Shown here piece after piece: positions 11,692 to 22,664 of a stretch of 64,000 nucleotides of DNA (its first letter is position 1; every line of letters starts with the position of its first letter). The notes below the pieces were generated by a model. That model searched no databases, was not told the origin of the DNA, and saw nothing but the letters and a program-made list of their open reading frames with translations. The DNA is from Arthonia radiata. Its lineage: Eukaryota > Ascomycota > Arthoniomycetes > Arthoniales > Arthoniaceae. The position numbers and the translations under genes were made by a program. Location: contig PSQN01000002.1 of the NCBI GenBank assembly GCA_002989075.1, forward strand, positions 760,097-824,096, read 5' to 3'.

Positions 11692-13250
11692 GATTGCTCA
11701 AGTGGAGGGTCAACCGATGAGCATGTCGAGATGAACTGTACAACGAAGGACAGGAGTCCAGGAGCTCACAACAAGGGAAGGAACGTAGATAGGAAAGAAT
11801 CCTGGAATGACAATCAGAGAGCCAAGGCTACAACAGATACTAAAGGGATGACAAGACGCCTTCTGAGCTGCTCCCTTCCACGATTTGGAACGGCATTTCT
11901 TTGTGAGTGTAAGGAAACGTTGAGAAGAAACGAGTCAAGCAGACCAGCAGCTTCGCCGAAGTGGCATTACCCGTGAGATCGCGGACGTGGTCCTCGGCGA
12001 CTCTGGCGAAGACTACGATCACCGCCCGCCACCAGGCATGAGCAAGAAGCAATCAATACAGACGGCTGGAATGAAAACGCAAACAGCAGCAACGGCCCGC
12101 ATGTGAGCCTCGGGGTTAGTGTGAAAACATGGTCGGCACGTGTACTTTGCTAGCGCACGACGCTACCACCACCGTATCGGAGGTGTGTGTTACCCCTGGA
12201 TCATACCGTACGGACTTAAAGTGCAGCCTTTGTCTGCTTCGGCGATGGAATGCTAGTGCTGGGATGGCAGTTGATTGGCTTTCTCTCAGGCTACCAATAG
12301 TACCGGCACCCACAGCGGATCTGACGCCTTGACGCTGCAGAAAGGTGCCTTAACACAATGCCGGCGAAGGAATGTTCTAGAAGCCCGTCAGCTCTGCGTC
12401 GGTGGTAGCAGACTTCAATGTGCTGCCGCGGAGTCCATGTAGTTGTTGCCCGCTCCACGGGCGTTGCCATGACTGGGAACCCGTCCCTTGACCGTCTCTG
12501 TGCTTCCCGACCACGTTGCTCAAGGCGCGCAGGTGTCTTCGGACGGCACTTTCATGTCAGCTGTCGTTAGAAATCTGCGTATCGGGAGCGCCTGCAAGTT
12601 GCCGAGCAGGTGTTCCTCGGGAGAAATTCCGCTCTGGGCAGCGACTCCGCGCCAAGTGTGGCCTTCATAGTAATATCCATCAGCACTCGGAAAGCAACAT
12701 ATGACAGGCGTGGACGCCCGCATGCATGGCGGAACGTTTTCAGCCGTGATGACACTGGTTGCCGGATGGATGCAGATTGACAGTTCGGCACGTGGCAGGA
12801 GCGTGGGCGTCAGTCCCTGCGTCACACCCTGGACAGTGATAGGAGCTGATGGATCGTGGCAAGGGAACGGTCGTTCCGAAGCAAGCGTGCCGGATCTCCC
12901 TTGCGCATTGCCGGTCGGCGTTGGCGTTTTCGGTGCTGTCGGGGTCGGGGGCCGAAGTGGATTCGGCATATGTAGGAATAGCAAGCGCACGGAAAGTCAC
13001 GTGCTTTGCCAAAGCGTCTCTCAGCAGCTGGTCTTATTGCTCAGTCGTCGTTGCTGCCCACTCGCCATCCTCTTTTCAACGCTGTCCCGTCTTACCACCG
13101 CCAGCAATCGCCATAGCAGTGCCTTCAGCCAAAGCGCTAGTAGCGGAAGCTCGTTTTCTATCGCCTTCAGATTGTTTAGTGAGTCCTTGCTGAAGCAAAA
13201 AGTCTTCCTCGCGAATACAGACCTCGTTCCTCGCACGATCCAATACCACA
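11692..13250. promoter_or_regulatory. Divergent promoter region between the PKS-NRPS and the small membrane protein gene
   Basis: About 1.56 kb without a convincing gene; open frames here overlap each other and show no domain. It contains candidate cluster sites: GCTTCGGCGATGG at 12236-12248, GTCGGCGTTGG at 12914-12924 and ATTCGGCAT at 12961-12969. The 13-base string at 12236 recurs exactly at 16846 upstream of the transporter gene. Confidence 0.5.
12236..12248 (+). promoter_or_regulatory. Candidate cluster regulatory site, TTCGGCG type
   Basis: GCTTCGGCGATGG, about 545 bp upstream of the PKS-NRPS start and identical over 13 bases to a site in the MFS gene promoter. Assignment to the cluster regulator is inference. 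Confidence 0.4.
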
Positions 13251-14011
13251 ATGTCCACCGAATACGCCTCGCATGGGCTCGACGCCTCACGCCTTGGCCT
13301 GGCGATGCTGCGCTTGAGCCCGCTCATCATCTCCTCCGGCTCACTGATGTGCGCGTGGGGTATGTATCCATCAGGGTAACGCTCTTTGTTCCAAGAAACA
13401 AGTGTGTTGACATCGACAACTAGATCAGCAGAACGCGTTCCGCTCCTTCCTCGCAGACTCCCTCGCTAAGAAGCCCGGCCACATGTCGGCGCAAGTGCTC
13501 TGCGACTGGTTTGCCGAATTCGCGAAACCCACACAATACGTCATCGCGTTGGCTTACCCCTTTGCGCTCTTCTTCGCGTTTCTCAACTCCTTTGGCGCGG
13601 CCGGCGCAGGGTTGCACCCGCATACCAAATATTTCTACATGGCCGGCGGTGTGCTGAGCGTGCTGCACTATTACTTTGGCTTGTGGTCGATGATGTGGTG
13701 AGTTCACAGCCTCCACGCTCTGGGTCTTGTGTTTCTGAACTGTGATGGCGACGGCCGAATCACCGGCGTTGTCACGGAGGATTTGTCATCAACGCTCAGA
13801 GTTTCAATTCAATGGAACTACTTTCCCAAAGACGTTGTGCTGACATTACGCGAACAGGAACGCGAAGATGTCGAGCAAGGAAGACATCGGCCGCAAGAAC
13901 ATCGAAGCCCTTCGAGGCTGGCTGGGCAACAATTTCTCTCGTATGTGCTGGGTCAACTTCCCAGCGTGGGTCATGTTCGTGTGCGCAACGGCGACTTTTG
14001 TGAAGATTTGA
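13251..14011 (+). CDS. Small four-helix membrane protein of the biosynthetic cluster
   Basis: Three exons (13251-13359, 13424-13697, 13858-14011) join in phase into a 178-residue protein. The junctions are a split Asp codon (donor GTATGT, acceptor CTAG) and a split Trp codon (donor GTGAGT, acceptor ACAG). Four hydrophobic stretches are visible near residues 15-36, 70-95, 103-127 and 157-178. Conserved-looking aromatic and charged residues (YYFGLWSMMW, then GWLGNNFSR) flank helices 3 and 4. Size and layout resemble DUF1772/anthrone-oxygenase-like membrane proteins. Small integral membrane proteins of this kind take part in oxidative cyclisation in some PKS-NRPS pathways, which is family knowledge; the link here is inference. 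The gene is transcribed away from the PKS-NRPS from a shared upstream region. No single-frame reading shows the full protein, so it is easily missed. Confidence 0.72.
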
Positions 14012-14604
14012 CCACATCAGTCTTGCAAGACCTTGGGTCCAGGTACAGCGAATGGCATGGTCACCACTCGGGCTGCGGGGGGAGGGCGGAGAGATTAGAG
14101 TCGCATGACACTTGCAGCCATTGCCGGGGGTCGAAGTAGTCAATTGTGTAGTGAGGTATGACTACATGTTTGCACGTTAGCGTTTCTTCTGTATTATATT
14201 CGCAATTGAAAGTGAGCAAAAGTTTGTTGCGTTGCATAAACAGACTGCATCTATCTGGTGGAAATATTTCTGTTGGAACGATTCAAAAGCAATCTTGATG
14301 CAGATTTGTGTAGGCTTCTTGACGATGTGAAGCGCTGCAGGTTCATTGATGATGTGTTTAATTGTCCGCTGGTCTGTGAAGAATGGAGAGGGATGGAAGA
14401 TGAAGAGACGGCTCAGGGGAGCAAGGAAGAGTGGGGTGGATCCAATGTTCTTGGCACCACGCTACGAGAATGCTTGGTCAAATAATCCTGACACTCCTCG
14501 TGGACTCTACCCGGAGAGCGAAATGCCGTTAATTATGACAGCGGCCCCGCCCTCTGGAAATGCCTGGCATCTGGCGTGTTCGAACGTGCCACCTCGATCG
14601 TCTC
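14012..14604. other. Intergenic region between two convergent genes
   Basis: 3' flanks of the membrane protein and transporter genes. I see no gene, tRNA or repeat here. Confidence 0.5.
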
Positions 14605-16494
14605 TCAGGTGCCATTGCTCGTGCTCTTCTCTTCGTCCGACTGCTCCTTTCCTTCTTTCAGCTTGAAATCACTCTCTACCGTGGTCTGCATCGCCACCTC
14701 CTTTTCAAAAAACGCGAGCAAGAAGCAAGCCCCCGTCATGGCGACACACACTTGCCATAGTAGTCGCAAAGTCTCTGTATACACGTGCAAGACCTCGAGG
14801 CGGGTGGCAGCGGGCAGGGATGCAACGAAGCCCCTGGAGATCCGCGAGTAGGCGTCGCCGCCACCGAGTGCCTGTCGTATGGCGGGATCAGAGATGGTTG
14901 GGAGCAGGTTGGCCGCGCGACTGTTGAAGATGGCTGTCGGCAGGGCGATGCCCCAGATGTAACCGTATGCGCGGATGAAGCCCCATGTCGACGTCGCGAC
15001 GCTCGTCTCTGACGCTGGCAGTGCTGCCTGAATGGCTGGAAGAAGGGTGGTGAGAAGCCCGCCGCTGCCGAAGCCCGTCACACATTGATACAGAACCACC
15101 TTGGCCAAGCCGGAGCCGGTGTCGAGGTCGATGAAGAGCCCCACTCCTAGTGTCATGATGCCGAAACTGACCAAGTGGATCGGCTTGTAACGGCCATACT
15201 TGCTCATCAGTGTTCCAGAAACCATGGCTGAGGGAATGCCGATCAAGACGGACGGCAGAAGCAACACGCCGGATCGCCCGGGAGACACGAGGAGCACCGA
15301 CTGGAAATAGACCGGTAAAAAGTAGATGACCCAGTACGTGAGCGCCGCATGGAAGAATGTGAGGATCAGGCCAATAAAGCTGGTGCGCGTCGAGAAGACC
15401 TTGGGGGACACGGTCGGCCGGTAGCACCAAGGCGAAGCTTCCCACACATGGAACATGGCCCAGCCGACGAAGCCGAGGACGAGTGGGAAGATGATATGCC
15501 AGTCAGACCAACCGTAGCGTGTGTTGGCCCAAGACAGCGCAATGAGTACCGACAGGACTGAGCCAATGAGGACGAAGTTGCCGACCCAGTCGATCTGCTT
15601 CATCTTCTCGCTGAAGGTGGTCATTTTGCGGTGCGTCAGCTGCAAGAAGACGAACTGCAGAGCGAGCGTGACGGCGCAGATGGGGAGGTTGAGGTAGAAC
15701 ACCCAGCGCCAGCTGTCAGTGGACCCATCTCCCACAATGACACCGCCCAGGACCGGCCCAATGGAGGTGCCGATGCCAAAGACGGAGAAGATGATGCTCA
15801 TGTACTTGCCCCGCTCGCGGACTGAGACGAGGTCACTGATAATCAGCTGTGTCAACACAGAGACGCCGCCGCCGCCGCAGCCCTGGACGGTGCGCCCAGC
15901 GATCATCATGGCACTCGAGGTTGCGCCGCCGCTGATGCCGCTGCCGACCATGAAGACCGCGACAGCAAGCATGATCGGATATCGACGCCCAAATACATAT
16001 GCAAATTGGCCCCACAGGGGCAGCGCGGCGGTGCTGGAAGAGGGTCAGCTTTACCGAGGTGATGATTGAGGAAGGTATACTTACTTAGTGAGAAGGTACG
16101 CATTCGCGTACCAAGTATACTCGTCCCCAGCGTGCAAGACTGCAGAGATTGTTGGCAGCGCGGTAGATGTCACGGTCGACTCCAGCGCCACGAGCAAGGT
16201 CGCAACACACAGCGGCGGAAAAATCATCCAGAATCTCCATCCCTTGGCTGCTGGCTGCTCCGGATCTTCTGTCTCGGCGCCGTCCCGCAGTATTGGCTCA
16301 TCCTGAGCTGATGAACTCTCTTGGTGTTTTCCACTTGCGTTATCTTGAGAGTCTCGTGGTTGGTGGGTGCTCCTTGGCGAATGAGTAGACTGGGTTTGGC
16401 TTGGTCCAGAATCTGTGAAGCTCCCCTCGCTGACCTCTTTCTGGTCGACGTGGTTCTGCTGAGCTGCCGAGACGCGCTCTTTGGCATCGTCCAT
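14605..16494 (-). CDS. MFS drug/metabolite exporter, DHA2-like
   Basis: Two exons (16085-16494 and 14605-16033) give 612 residues; the junction Thr-Asn-Thr is split by a 51-nt intron (GTAAGT..CCAG). A long hydrophilic, Ser/Gln-rich N-terminus (about 85 residues) precedes the first helix (WRFWMIFPPLCVATLLVALE). The segment after the junction (ALPLWGQFAYVFGRRYP) carries the loop 2-3 GRR signature. GIGTSIGPVLGG is the antiporter motif C, and about 14 hydrophobic segments suggest the 14-helix drug:H+ antiporter group. In the plasma membrane it would export the cluster product or give self-protection. Its upstream region has three TTCGGCG sites, suggesting co-regulation with the cluster. Confidence 0.92.
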
Positions 16495-17360
16495 GTCGTG
16501 CTGCTAAAGTGGAGGTTGTTGGAGGCAGTTCGTGCGCGTGGTCCGAAACAGGCAGCTTTCCAGCAGATAGATGGTCAGTGAAGTGCTACGATTGCCGACG
16601 ATGGGCCAGTATCAGTCCGACCGTTTCGGCCCTGGGGTGCGAGGAGGGATGCACGCGTGGTGACAGACGGGGCACAACCAAGGTCTGCAGGGACTCACTC
16701 ATCGAGCACAACGAAGCGTCCCTTCTCCGTACAGTCGAGTATCACCAAGAGCACTTTCTCTTTTCTCGATCGGGCACGCTAAGCGTCGATCATTCGGCGT
16801 TGGTCGGGTTGGTAGCGCAACGATTTTCTCCGACGGCCCGCTCCGGCTTCGGCGATGGCGGGGAACGCCGAATGAGTCCTCCTCCAAAAGCTTAGCTTCG
16901 GGCCATCTCAGCCTCCGCGTCTGTGTTTGCTCAAGTGCTTCCGTAAGCGAGAGCAGACGCAGCCTGCAGCTCAGTTGGCAATAGAAGGCGACGCCTTGCT
17001 TGCAACAGCAATACCTCCGATTGGGCAAACCCTATACGAGCAAGACCCGTGAAAAGAAGACGGGTTACAATGTGGGATCCGCTTTGAGCGAGCTGAAGAA
17101 GCTACTGGTGAGAGTCAGATTCAGTGCGCTCTCCAATCAGCATTGGCAGCGAGCAAAGGCACTGAAGGAGACTCTACGGCGTAGGAACACGCGCGCACAC
17201 AAGCCTCAAACCGTGCATCAAAGGCAACATTCAATATCGCGGGTGTGACTGATGGCCACGACGAGAGGATTCCATTTGATACGTCGGAGAAACTTGATTG
17301 TAATGGTACAGGCCTGCTTTTATGTCTGTGTTCTGTCGTAATGTCGTTTGTAGCAATGCT
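16495..17360. promoter_or_regulatory. Promoter of the MFS gene with three TTCGGCG sites
   Basis: 866 bp between the transporter start and the 3' end of the regulator gene. ATTCGGCGTTGG lies at 16792-16803, and an inverted pair TTCGGCG (16848-16854) / CGCCGAA (16866-16872) with an 11-bp spacer follows. No gene is supported here. Confidence 0.5.
16848..16872. promoter_or_regulatory. Inverted pair TTCGGCG-N11-CGCCGAA
   Basis: Perfect 7-bp inverted arms around an 11-bp spacer, about 355-380 bp upstream of the MFS start codon. CGG half-sites inside the arms fit the DNA-binding style of Zn2Cys6 dimers (family knowledge); the regulator at 17361-19015 is the obvious candidate. Confidence 0.45.
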
Positions 17361-19015
17361 TCACAAGTGGTGTTTGAGAAGTTGGGAGCGAACGTCCCGG
17401 ATCAGGCTCATCACGCGCTCCTCCCGAATGGAGATTCCCTGGATTGGAATTTCGGACGATGAGCTTGAGCCCTCCAGGTCCCGTTGGTCGCGCCAATCTG
17501 ACCTCGTGCTGCTGCTACGGCTTCCCTGTGCGAACCGTCGCCGTCCATCATTTCCACCGTCGCTGTTGCCAGTGAAGATACCGTTGCTGCTGCTGTTACT
17601 GCTGGCGCTGCTGCTGCGATCGCCAGGCTTCAATAGACTTCCAATGTGCTGAGTTGTTCTCTCTACCAGCTCGAGACCGAGCGACATCTTGAGGCCCGGA
17701 TATGCGTCGAGCGAAGAGTTGCCAACGAGCACGGCGGGAAATTCGAGCCAGGAGAGGTCTTTTGAGTAGTGCGTCGACGGGGAGGAGGTGGAAAGTTCAT
17801 CCGTCACCATGCTGAGTAAATCGGCGTAGGAGTCGAGCAGACGAAGGTAGCATGACGAGAGCATGAGCGCCGATGCGGAGTCGACGCTGTCAACGATCGA
17901 GCGCGTTTCCGTAGCACCGGGACTGTGAGCGGCGTGGTACCTCCGCTGCAGGCTTGAGGGACTGTGCTGCCCCACCGCGTCGCAGGGTTGCACCGAGAGC
18001 TCGTACAAGACGTCCACCAGTTGGAAACAGAGCTTGAGGACCTTCTCGAACGTGGGCTTGAAGGCCTGAAGCTGGGTGGTCCGCCGGCCAATGTCCGCAG
18101 AATTACTTCCCCTTCTGAGGTGCTCGGAGATACTGTTCGCGAGCGTGTATAGCTCAACATTGATCCTTGTAATCTCGGTGAATCTGTCGGCGTTGCGCTT
18201 ATTGAAGTCTACGGCCCCAAATGCTTGACCGGCTTGACTCTCGACCGCATGAGCGATGGCAGCAGCGTCTGGTCCGAGTGTTGTGGTGGCCCCTTCCATG
18301 TTCAGGGACACTGGCGTTTGAAACCCGGAGGCGTCCCACGTCTTTGGTGTGAGCCAAAGGTCTGGGACGGGGCCATGCATCGCAAAGGTAGATGCATCGA
18401 TAGATGTATCTAGCATATCGAGGGTCAGGTGGTGGGGATCCACTGGTGCGGCAGATACTGCATCGCGCATGTCTGCGTCGCCATCATTGGGGGGCTGCTG
18501 CTTCTGTTGTCGTTGTGAACGCTGTCGTGACTGCTGTCCGGATTCGAGCCAATTGCTTGCATTGTGGTCGCTGTAGACGCCGTGAAGAGACTTCTCTTGC
18601 TCGGACAGCCACTGCGGCCGTGGGATGAACGAAGAAGGGTTGTCAAAGGTCAGGTCGTCAAGCGGTTCTACGGTGGTTACGTCGAGCTCAGGTCCGGGAT
18701 TGACTGGATGTACAGTTTAGCGGAAGAACACCACATGGCGGGTGGAGTTGGCAGGGCTCTCGTCGCCAAGTACTTACCCGTATTGGCGGCGGAAGAAGAA
18801 GAAGAAGACCCCACCGACTCCGGATGTCTCTGCTGCCGATCTGTCCGATCTGGCTCCGAGACCTGGCGTGACGATTTATGTCTCAGAGAAGGACTTGTCT
18901 TGCATTGAGCATTGGCTTTGATGCAGCGAGCGCAGGCCGACGCCCCTTCGCGAGGGCAGCTCAGCTTCTGCTTGTGGCACCGATCGCAGGCCTTTCGCAG
19001 CCGTTGCTCCGACAT
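17361..19015 (-). CDS. Zn2Cys6 transcription factor, probable cluster regulator
   Basis: Two exons (18778-19015 and 17361-18703) give 526 residues. The start ATG at 19015 is followed within a few residues by the binuclear zinc cluster [11 protein letters not shown] ... [11 protein letters not shown] (C-x2-C-x6-C-x7-C-x2-C-x6-C, residues about 10-38). A Ser-rich linker (a run of six Ser) and a Gln-rich stretch follow, then a mostly helical region with no clear motif; the C-terminus ([16 protein letters not shown]) is helical. The overall plan, with a zinc cluster near the N-terminus and no fungal_trans motif that I can see, resembles AflR-like pathway regulators. It sits in the middle of the cluster, between the exporter and the P450, so it is likely the local activator. 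Confidence 0.9.
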
Positions 19016-19718
19016 GAGCGCCAGGGTGTTGTCAGAAATGCGATGCAGGTACGGGGGGTAAATGAGGCGAGGCCTGCGAGGACTTAAGAGCTCCCACGTT
19101 GCCGTCACGCAGCTCCAGAAAAGTGAGGGCAATCTACGAGCCGGGAGTCATGCCCTGTGGAGAGTCGAGCGACGGCAGCGTCAGAGCTCGGTTAGGCTGA
19201 AGTTTGTGAGGGAGACGAGTATGGACATTGATCCGCTAGAAGCTGCAGGGTACAGACGCAGCGGGCAGAGTCAGCGCGTGAGCAGGCTGGCAAGCGACGG
19301 CAGATGCGGCGAGCCCAAGAGCCACGAGATTAGATCAGCAGCCGCTTTGGGACGTGGGGATTGGGCGACACTGCGCGGCTGGACACGCACAAAGAAAGTG
19401 TCCTGCATACGACATAAACGGGCGGAAAAGTGCGAGGCCAGCAATTGGCTGAGGTGCGGCCTGCTGCGTCGGACGCGTGAATGATTGCAGATGCTGCGCA
19501 CGTTTTTAATGCCTGTAACGCCTTGTCATCCCTGATCATATTCGCACAATGATAGTGAACGTTCTCGACCCGGACCCCAAACGGTGTGAGAGCGGCCCTT
19601 TCAGAGTCCCGTGTCAGCTGAACAATCAATAATCACCACCCTCTTCTCTGTTTGTTCTCGGGTCGTACTTTGGGGGTCTGACCCCCGGCACGCGCTAAGC
19701 CCGCTTGGGGACAGCGCG

Positions 19719-19734
19719 CGGGTTAGCTAACCCG
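19719..19734. promoter_or_regulatory. 16-bp palindrome with CGG-N10-CCG spacing
   Basis: CGGGTTAGCTAACCCG reads the same on both strands. Inverted CGG triplets separated by 10 bases are the classic layout of a Zn2Cys6 dimer site. It lies about 700 bp upstream of the regulator start and 860 bp upstream of the P450 start. Confidence 0.4.
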
Positions 19735-20364
19735 GAACCACGTTCCCGAAGAACAGCCTGCCCTGCCGATCGATCCGGCCACGTGGGAGGTCACCTGACT
19801 CGCCCCACTCATCATCTTTCGTCCCACTCCTCCTCCCACCTTGTTCCCATATTGGAGTGGCGCCGTCTACCCACGTCGGCTGTGCCTGCTCGCACTCGCT
19901 GCTTAATATATCTCGTGATCCTCCCTGCGACGTACAGGCGAGGTCTGCACACGGTGAACGCTGTGCGCGCTCGTCTTGTTTGTCAAACCTCGGCCACCTG
20001 TGCCATGGATCACAGCATTTCTTTGTTTGTGACGTGCTTAGCATTCTGGCGGCGCTGCAGCACATGACTCCCGCGCAAGGTGCACATGCCCCAACTCTCC
20101 TTGGTCGCTGACTCTATAACGTCTCAACACTCTCAAAGGATGCGAGCTTGAAAGAAGGCTCCTACGCAGCAGTGGACTGATCCTTCTCACAGCTGATCCT
20201 CGCGTGGACCCGGAAAACGACGCCGATCTCCCGCAGTCATCTCCCGCCATCTGACCAAGCCGTTGTCGGGGGCGGCACACGCGTGGCGCATCGGCCCTTG
20301 TAACTTGTCAGTGGCCCGAACGAGCGCTGTGATGTGCCACCGGCTCACCGCCGACTGATGAACA

Positions 20365-20407
20365 ATTCGGCGCTCCCTTGGCCCGGGTCTCGGCCCCCAC
20401 GCCGAAT
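20365..20407. promoter_or_regulatory. Inverted pair ATTCGGCG ... CGCCGAAT upstream of the P450
   Basis: Perfect 8-bp inverted arms (20365-20372 and 20400-20407), 187-229 bp upstream of the P450 start codon. The same element is found in other promoters of the cluster. Confidence 0.45.
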
Positions 20408-20593
20408 CCCTTCGTCCCGAGCGGCATTCCGGGTAGGAACCGACCACCGAGCCACACGGCGCTGCGTCCCGCAATGCTTCGCTATACGACCATTCAACCT
20501 GCACGTCAAGAAGATGCTTCTCACGTAGTGTTGCTCGTCCTACGTAGGTTGTTTCGCATTCATACCCCCTAGCAACATCTCATCACCTTGAAT

Positions 20594-22182
20594 ATGGCGT
20601 CGTCTGTCCTGCAGACCACCGCCAGCACCCTGCGCCAGTATGAGCCCAAGGAGTGGGGAATTCTCTTGGGGGCGGTGCTCGCCGCCTACCTCGTTGTATC
20701 CGCTGCACGAGACATCTTTTTCCATCCGCTCGCCTACTTTCCCGGGCCCTCGACCTGGATTATCAGTCGAATCCCACAGGCTAGAGCCCTGCGCAGAGGT
20801 AGCTTCATTCACGACCTGAAGCGCATGCATGACTATTATGGCCCCGTCGTCCGCTTCTCTAGGGATGAGCTGTCTTTTATCAGTGCCCAGGCGTGGCAGG
20901 ATATCTATGGTCATCATGGCGGGGAGAAGAACTTCCCTAGGAACCCGAGATACTACCACCCAGCGCCTAACGGAGCGCACAACATTCTCTCCGCCGACAA
21001 TCGCACCCACGCCCGTATGCGTCGTCTGCTCTCCCATGCCTTCTCCGACAAGGCACTCAAGGAGCAGGAGCATCTCATTCAAGTGTACATTGACTTCTTC
21101 GTTGAGCGGCTCAAGGCCAAGAGCGACTCTCGTCCCATCAACGTCAAGGACTTTTTCCAGTTCGCTACGTTCGACATAGCTGGGGATCTCGAATTCGGCG
21201 AATCCTTTGGCTGTCTCGAAAACGAGCAGTATCACTACTGGCTCGCGGTGATGCTTGCACACTTCAAGAGACTTGTTCAGCTGGCGTCTCTACTGATGAC
21301 AGCACCGTTCTTGCGACCGATTGTGCAGTCTTTGATCCCAAAGAAGTTGCGCGAACAGCGGATGCAGCGTTTTGAGTACACCAGGGAAAAGGTCGGTAAG
21401 CGCCTCGCGGTCGGCGATGATCCCAAACGTGCCGATTTCATGACCCATGTCTGTCGGTACAACGACGAGAAGGGCATGACGCGTGAAGAAATCGATGCTA
21501 CGTTCGACATTCTCGTCACCGCTGGCAGCGAAACGACCGCTACGCTTTTGACTGGTACTTTGCATTATCTCCTGCGCTCTCCAGCTAAAATGCAGAAGCT
21601 GACGAAGATCCTTCGCGACACTATTCATGACGCTTCCGACATCAAGATGGCCAGTATGGCCAATATTCCTTATCTGAATGCCGTAATCCAGGAAGGATTG
21701 CGCATGACACCGCCTACGCCCACCATGCTTCCGCGTCTGGTTCCTCCAACTGGCGCTCAAGTGTGCGGACATTGGCTGGCTGGTGGGGTAAGTTGACGCT
21801 CTTGTACTTTGCTTGTCGATCCTTGCTAACGCCACTGCGCCTGTAGACCGCCGTTGGAGTCTCTCAGTGGGCGACGTTCCGTTCCGAGTCAAACTTTGAG
21901 CGACCTATGGAATTCATTCCCGAGCGCTGGATGAAACCTGAGGAGGGCGGTGTGTCTCTGTACCCACACGAGACTGATGCATTCATGCCGTTCTCTTTTG
22001 GACCACGTAACTGTCTTGGCCGCAATCTGGCCTGGGCAGAGGTCCGACTACTCCTCTCGAATTTGCTGTGGCACTTCGAAGTGACGCAGAAGGGCAAGCG
22101 CTACCGCTGGGAGGATCAGGTTACCTATGTCATGTGGGAGAAAGAACCTTTGATGATTGGTCTTACCCCCGCCAAGAGGTAA
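20594..22182 (+). CDS. Cytochrome P450 monooxygenase
   Basis: Two exons (20594-21787, 21847-22182) give 509 residues; the 59-nt intron (GTAAGT..TGCTAAC..TGTAG) interrupts a Gly-Gly-Thr stretch. An N-terminal membrane anchor (ILLGAVLAAYLVVSAA) is followed by a proline-rich hinge (FHPLAYFPGPST). The oxygen-binding helix has AGSETT (residues 310-315), the ExxR motif is EGLR (367-370), the PERF-like motif is FIPERW, and the heme loop FGPRNCLGRN places the ligand Cys at 454. All key residues are present. The sequence style is that of CYP65-like tailoring enzymes. It would oxidise the PKS-NRPS product at the ER membrane. An inverted TTCGGCG pair lies just upstream. Confidence 0.95.
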
Positions 22183-22664
22183 GGAAAGCTAGCAAGCGAC
22201 TCATATGTATACTACAGATCGCAGCAGTGTTGTCTCAGCAGTCGCAGGTGACAGTAGAGGAGCAGTACATCTTTTGAGGCGCTTTTCAGAATTTGTGGAT
22301 CTGCAGATTGATGTACAAGTTCTCCAGCTAGACGCTTCCGTTCTCACCCGAGAATGGAGCTACGGGCGCTAGGTTCATTTTCCATAAGGCATCAATCATC
22401 CTCAAGAATTTTGACCACCGGAATAATCAAGTGACATACTTTTCACGATGCGAGAACTTTCTGAATACCACAATCGAAGGGAAGATGAGGATACGTGGCA
22501 GAACGTGGGCATGTTGACACGAAAGAATGTGTACCAACAATTACTCTATCTCATCTATAAACTTTGTTACATGGCAAGGTTCAGCTGCAAAACTTCCACA
22601 ACAAACTCCACTTGGCTCAAAAAATCTCCCAGAAGCGTAACGCCCTTATTATCAAAAAACAACC
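22183..22664. other. Intergenic region between convergent P450 and enoyl reductase genes
   Basis: 3' flanks only; I see no gene or repeat. Confidence 0.5.

Larger units (their letters stand above)
19016..20593. promoter_or_regulatory. Divergent promoter between the regulator and the P450
   Basis: 1.58 kb with no supported gene. It contains a perfect 15-nt inverted repeat, GGGGGTCTGACCCCC (19675-19689), the 16-bp palindrome CGGGTTAGCTAACCCG (19719-19734), and an inverted TTCGGCG pair at 20365-20407 close to the P450. Confidence 0.5.

Noticed and set aside
12701-13423. 240-codon plus-strand open frame upstream of the membrane protein gene
   Set aside because: Overlaps the promoter and first exon of the membrane protein in another frame; no domain and a composition typical of chance frames in GC-rich DNA.
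13698-13857. Fourth copy of the introner-like intron in the membrane protein gene
   Set aside because: Similar length (160 nt) and a TGCTGAC branch site, but no similarity to the three copies outside the splice signals.
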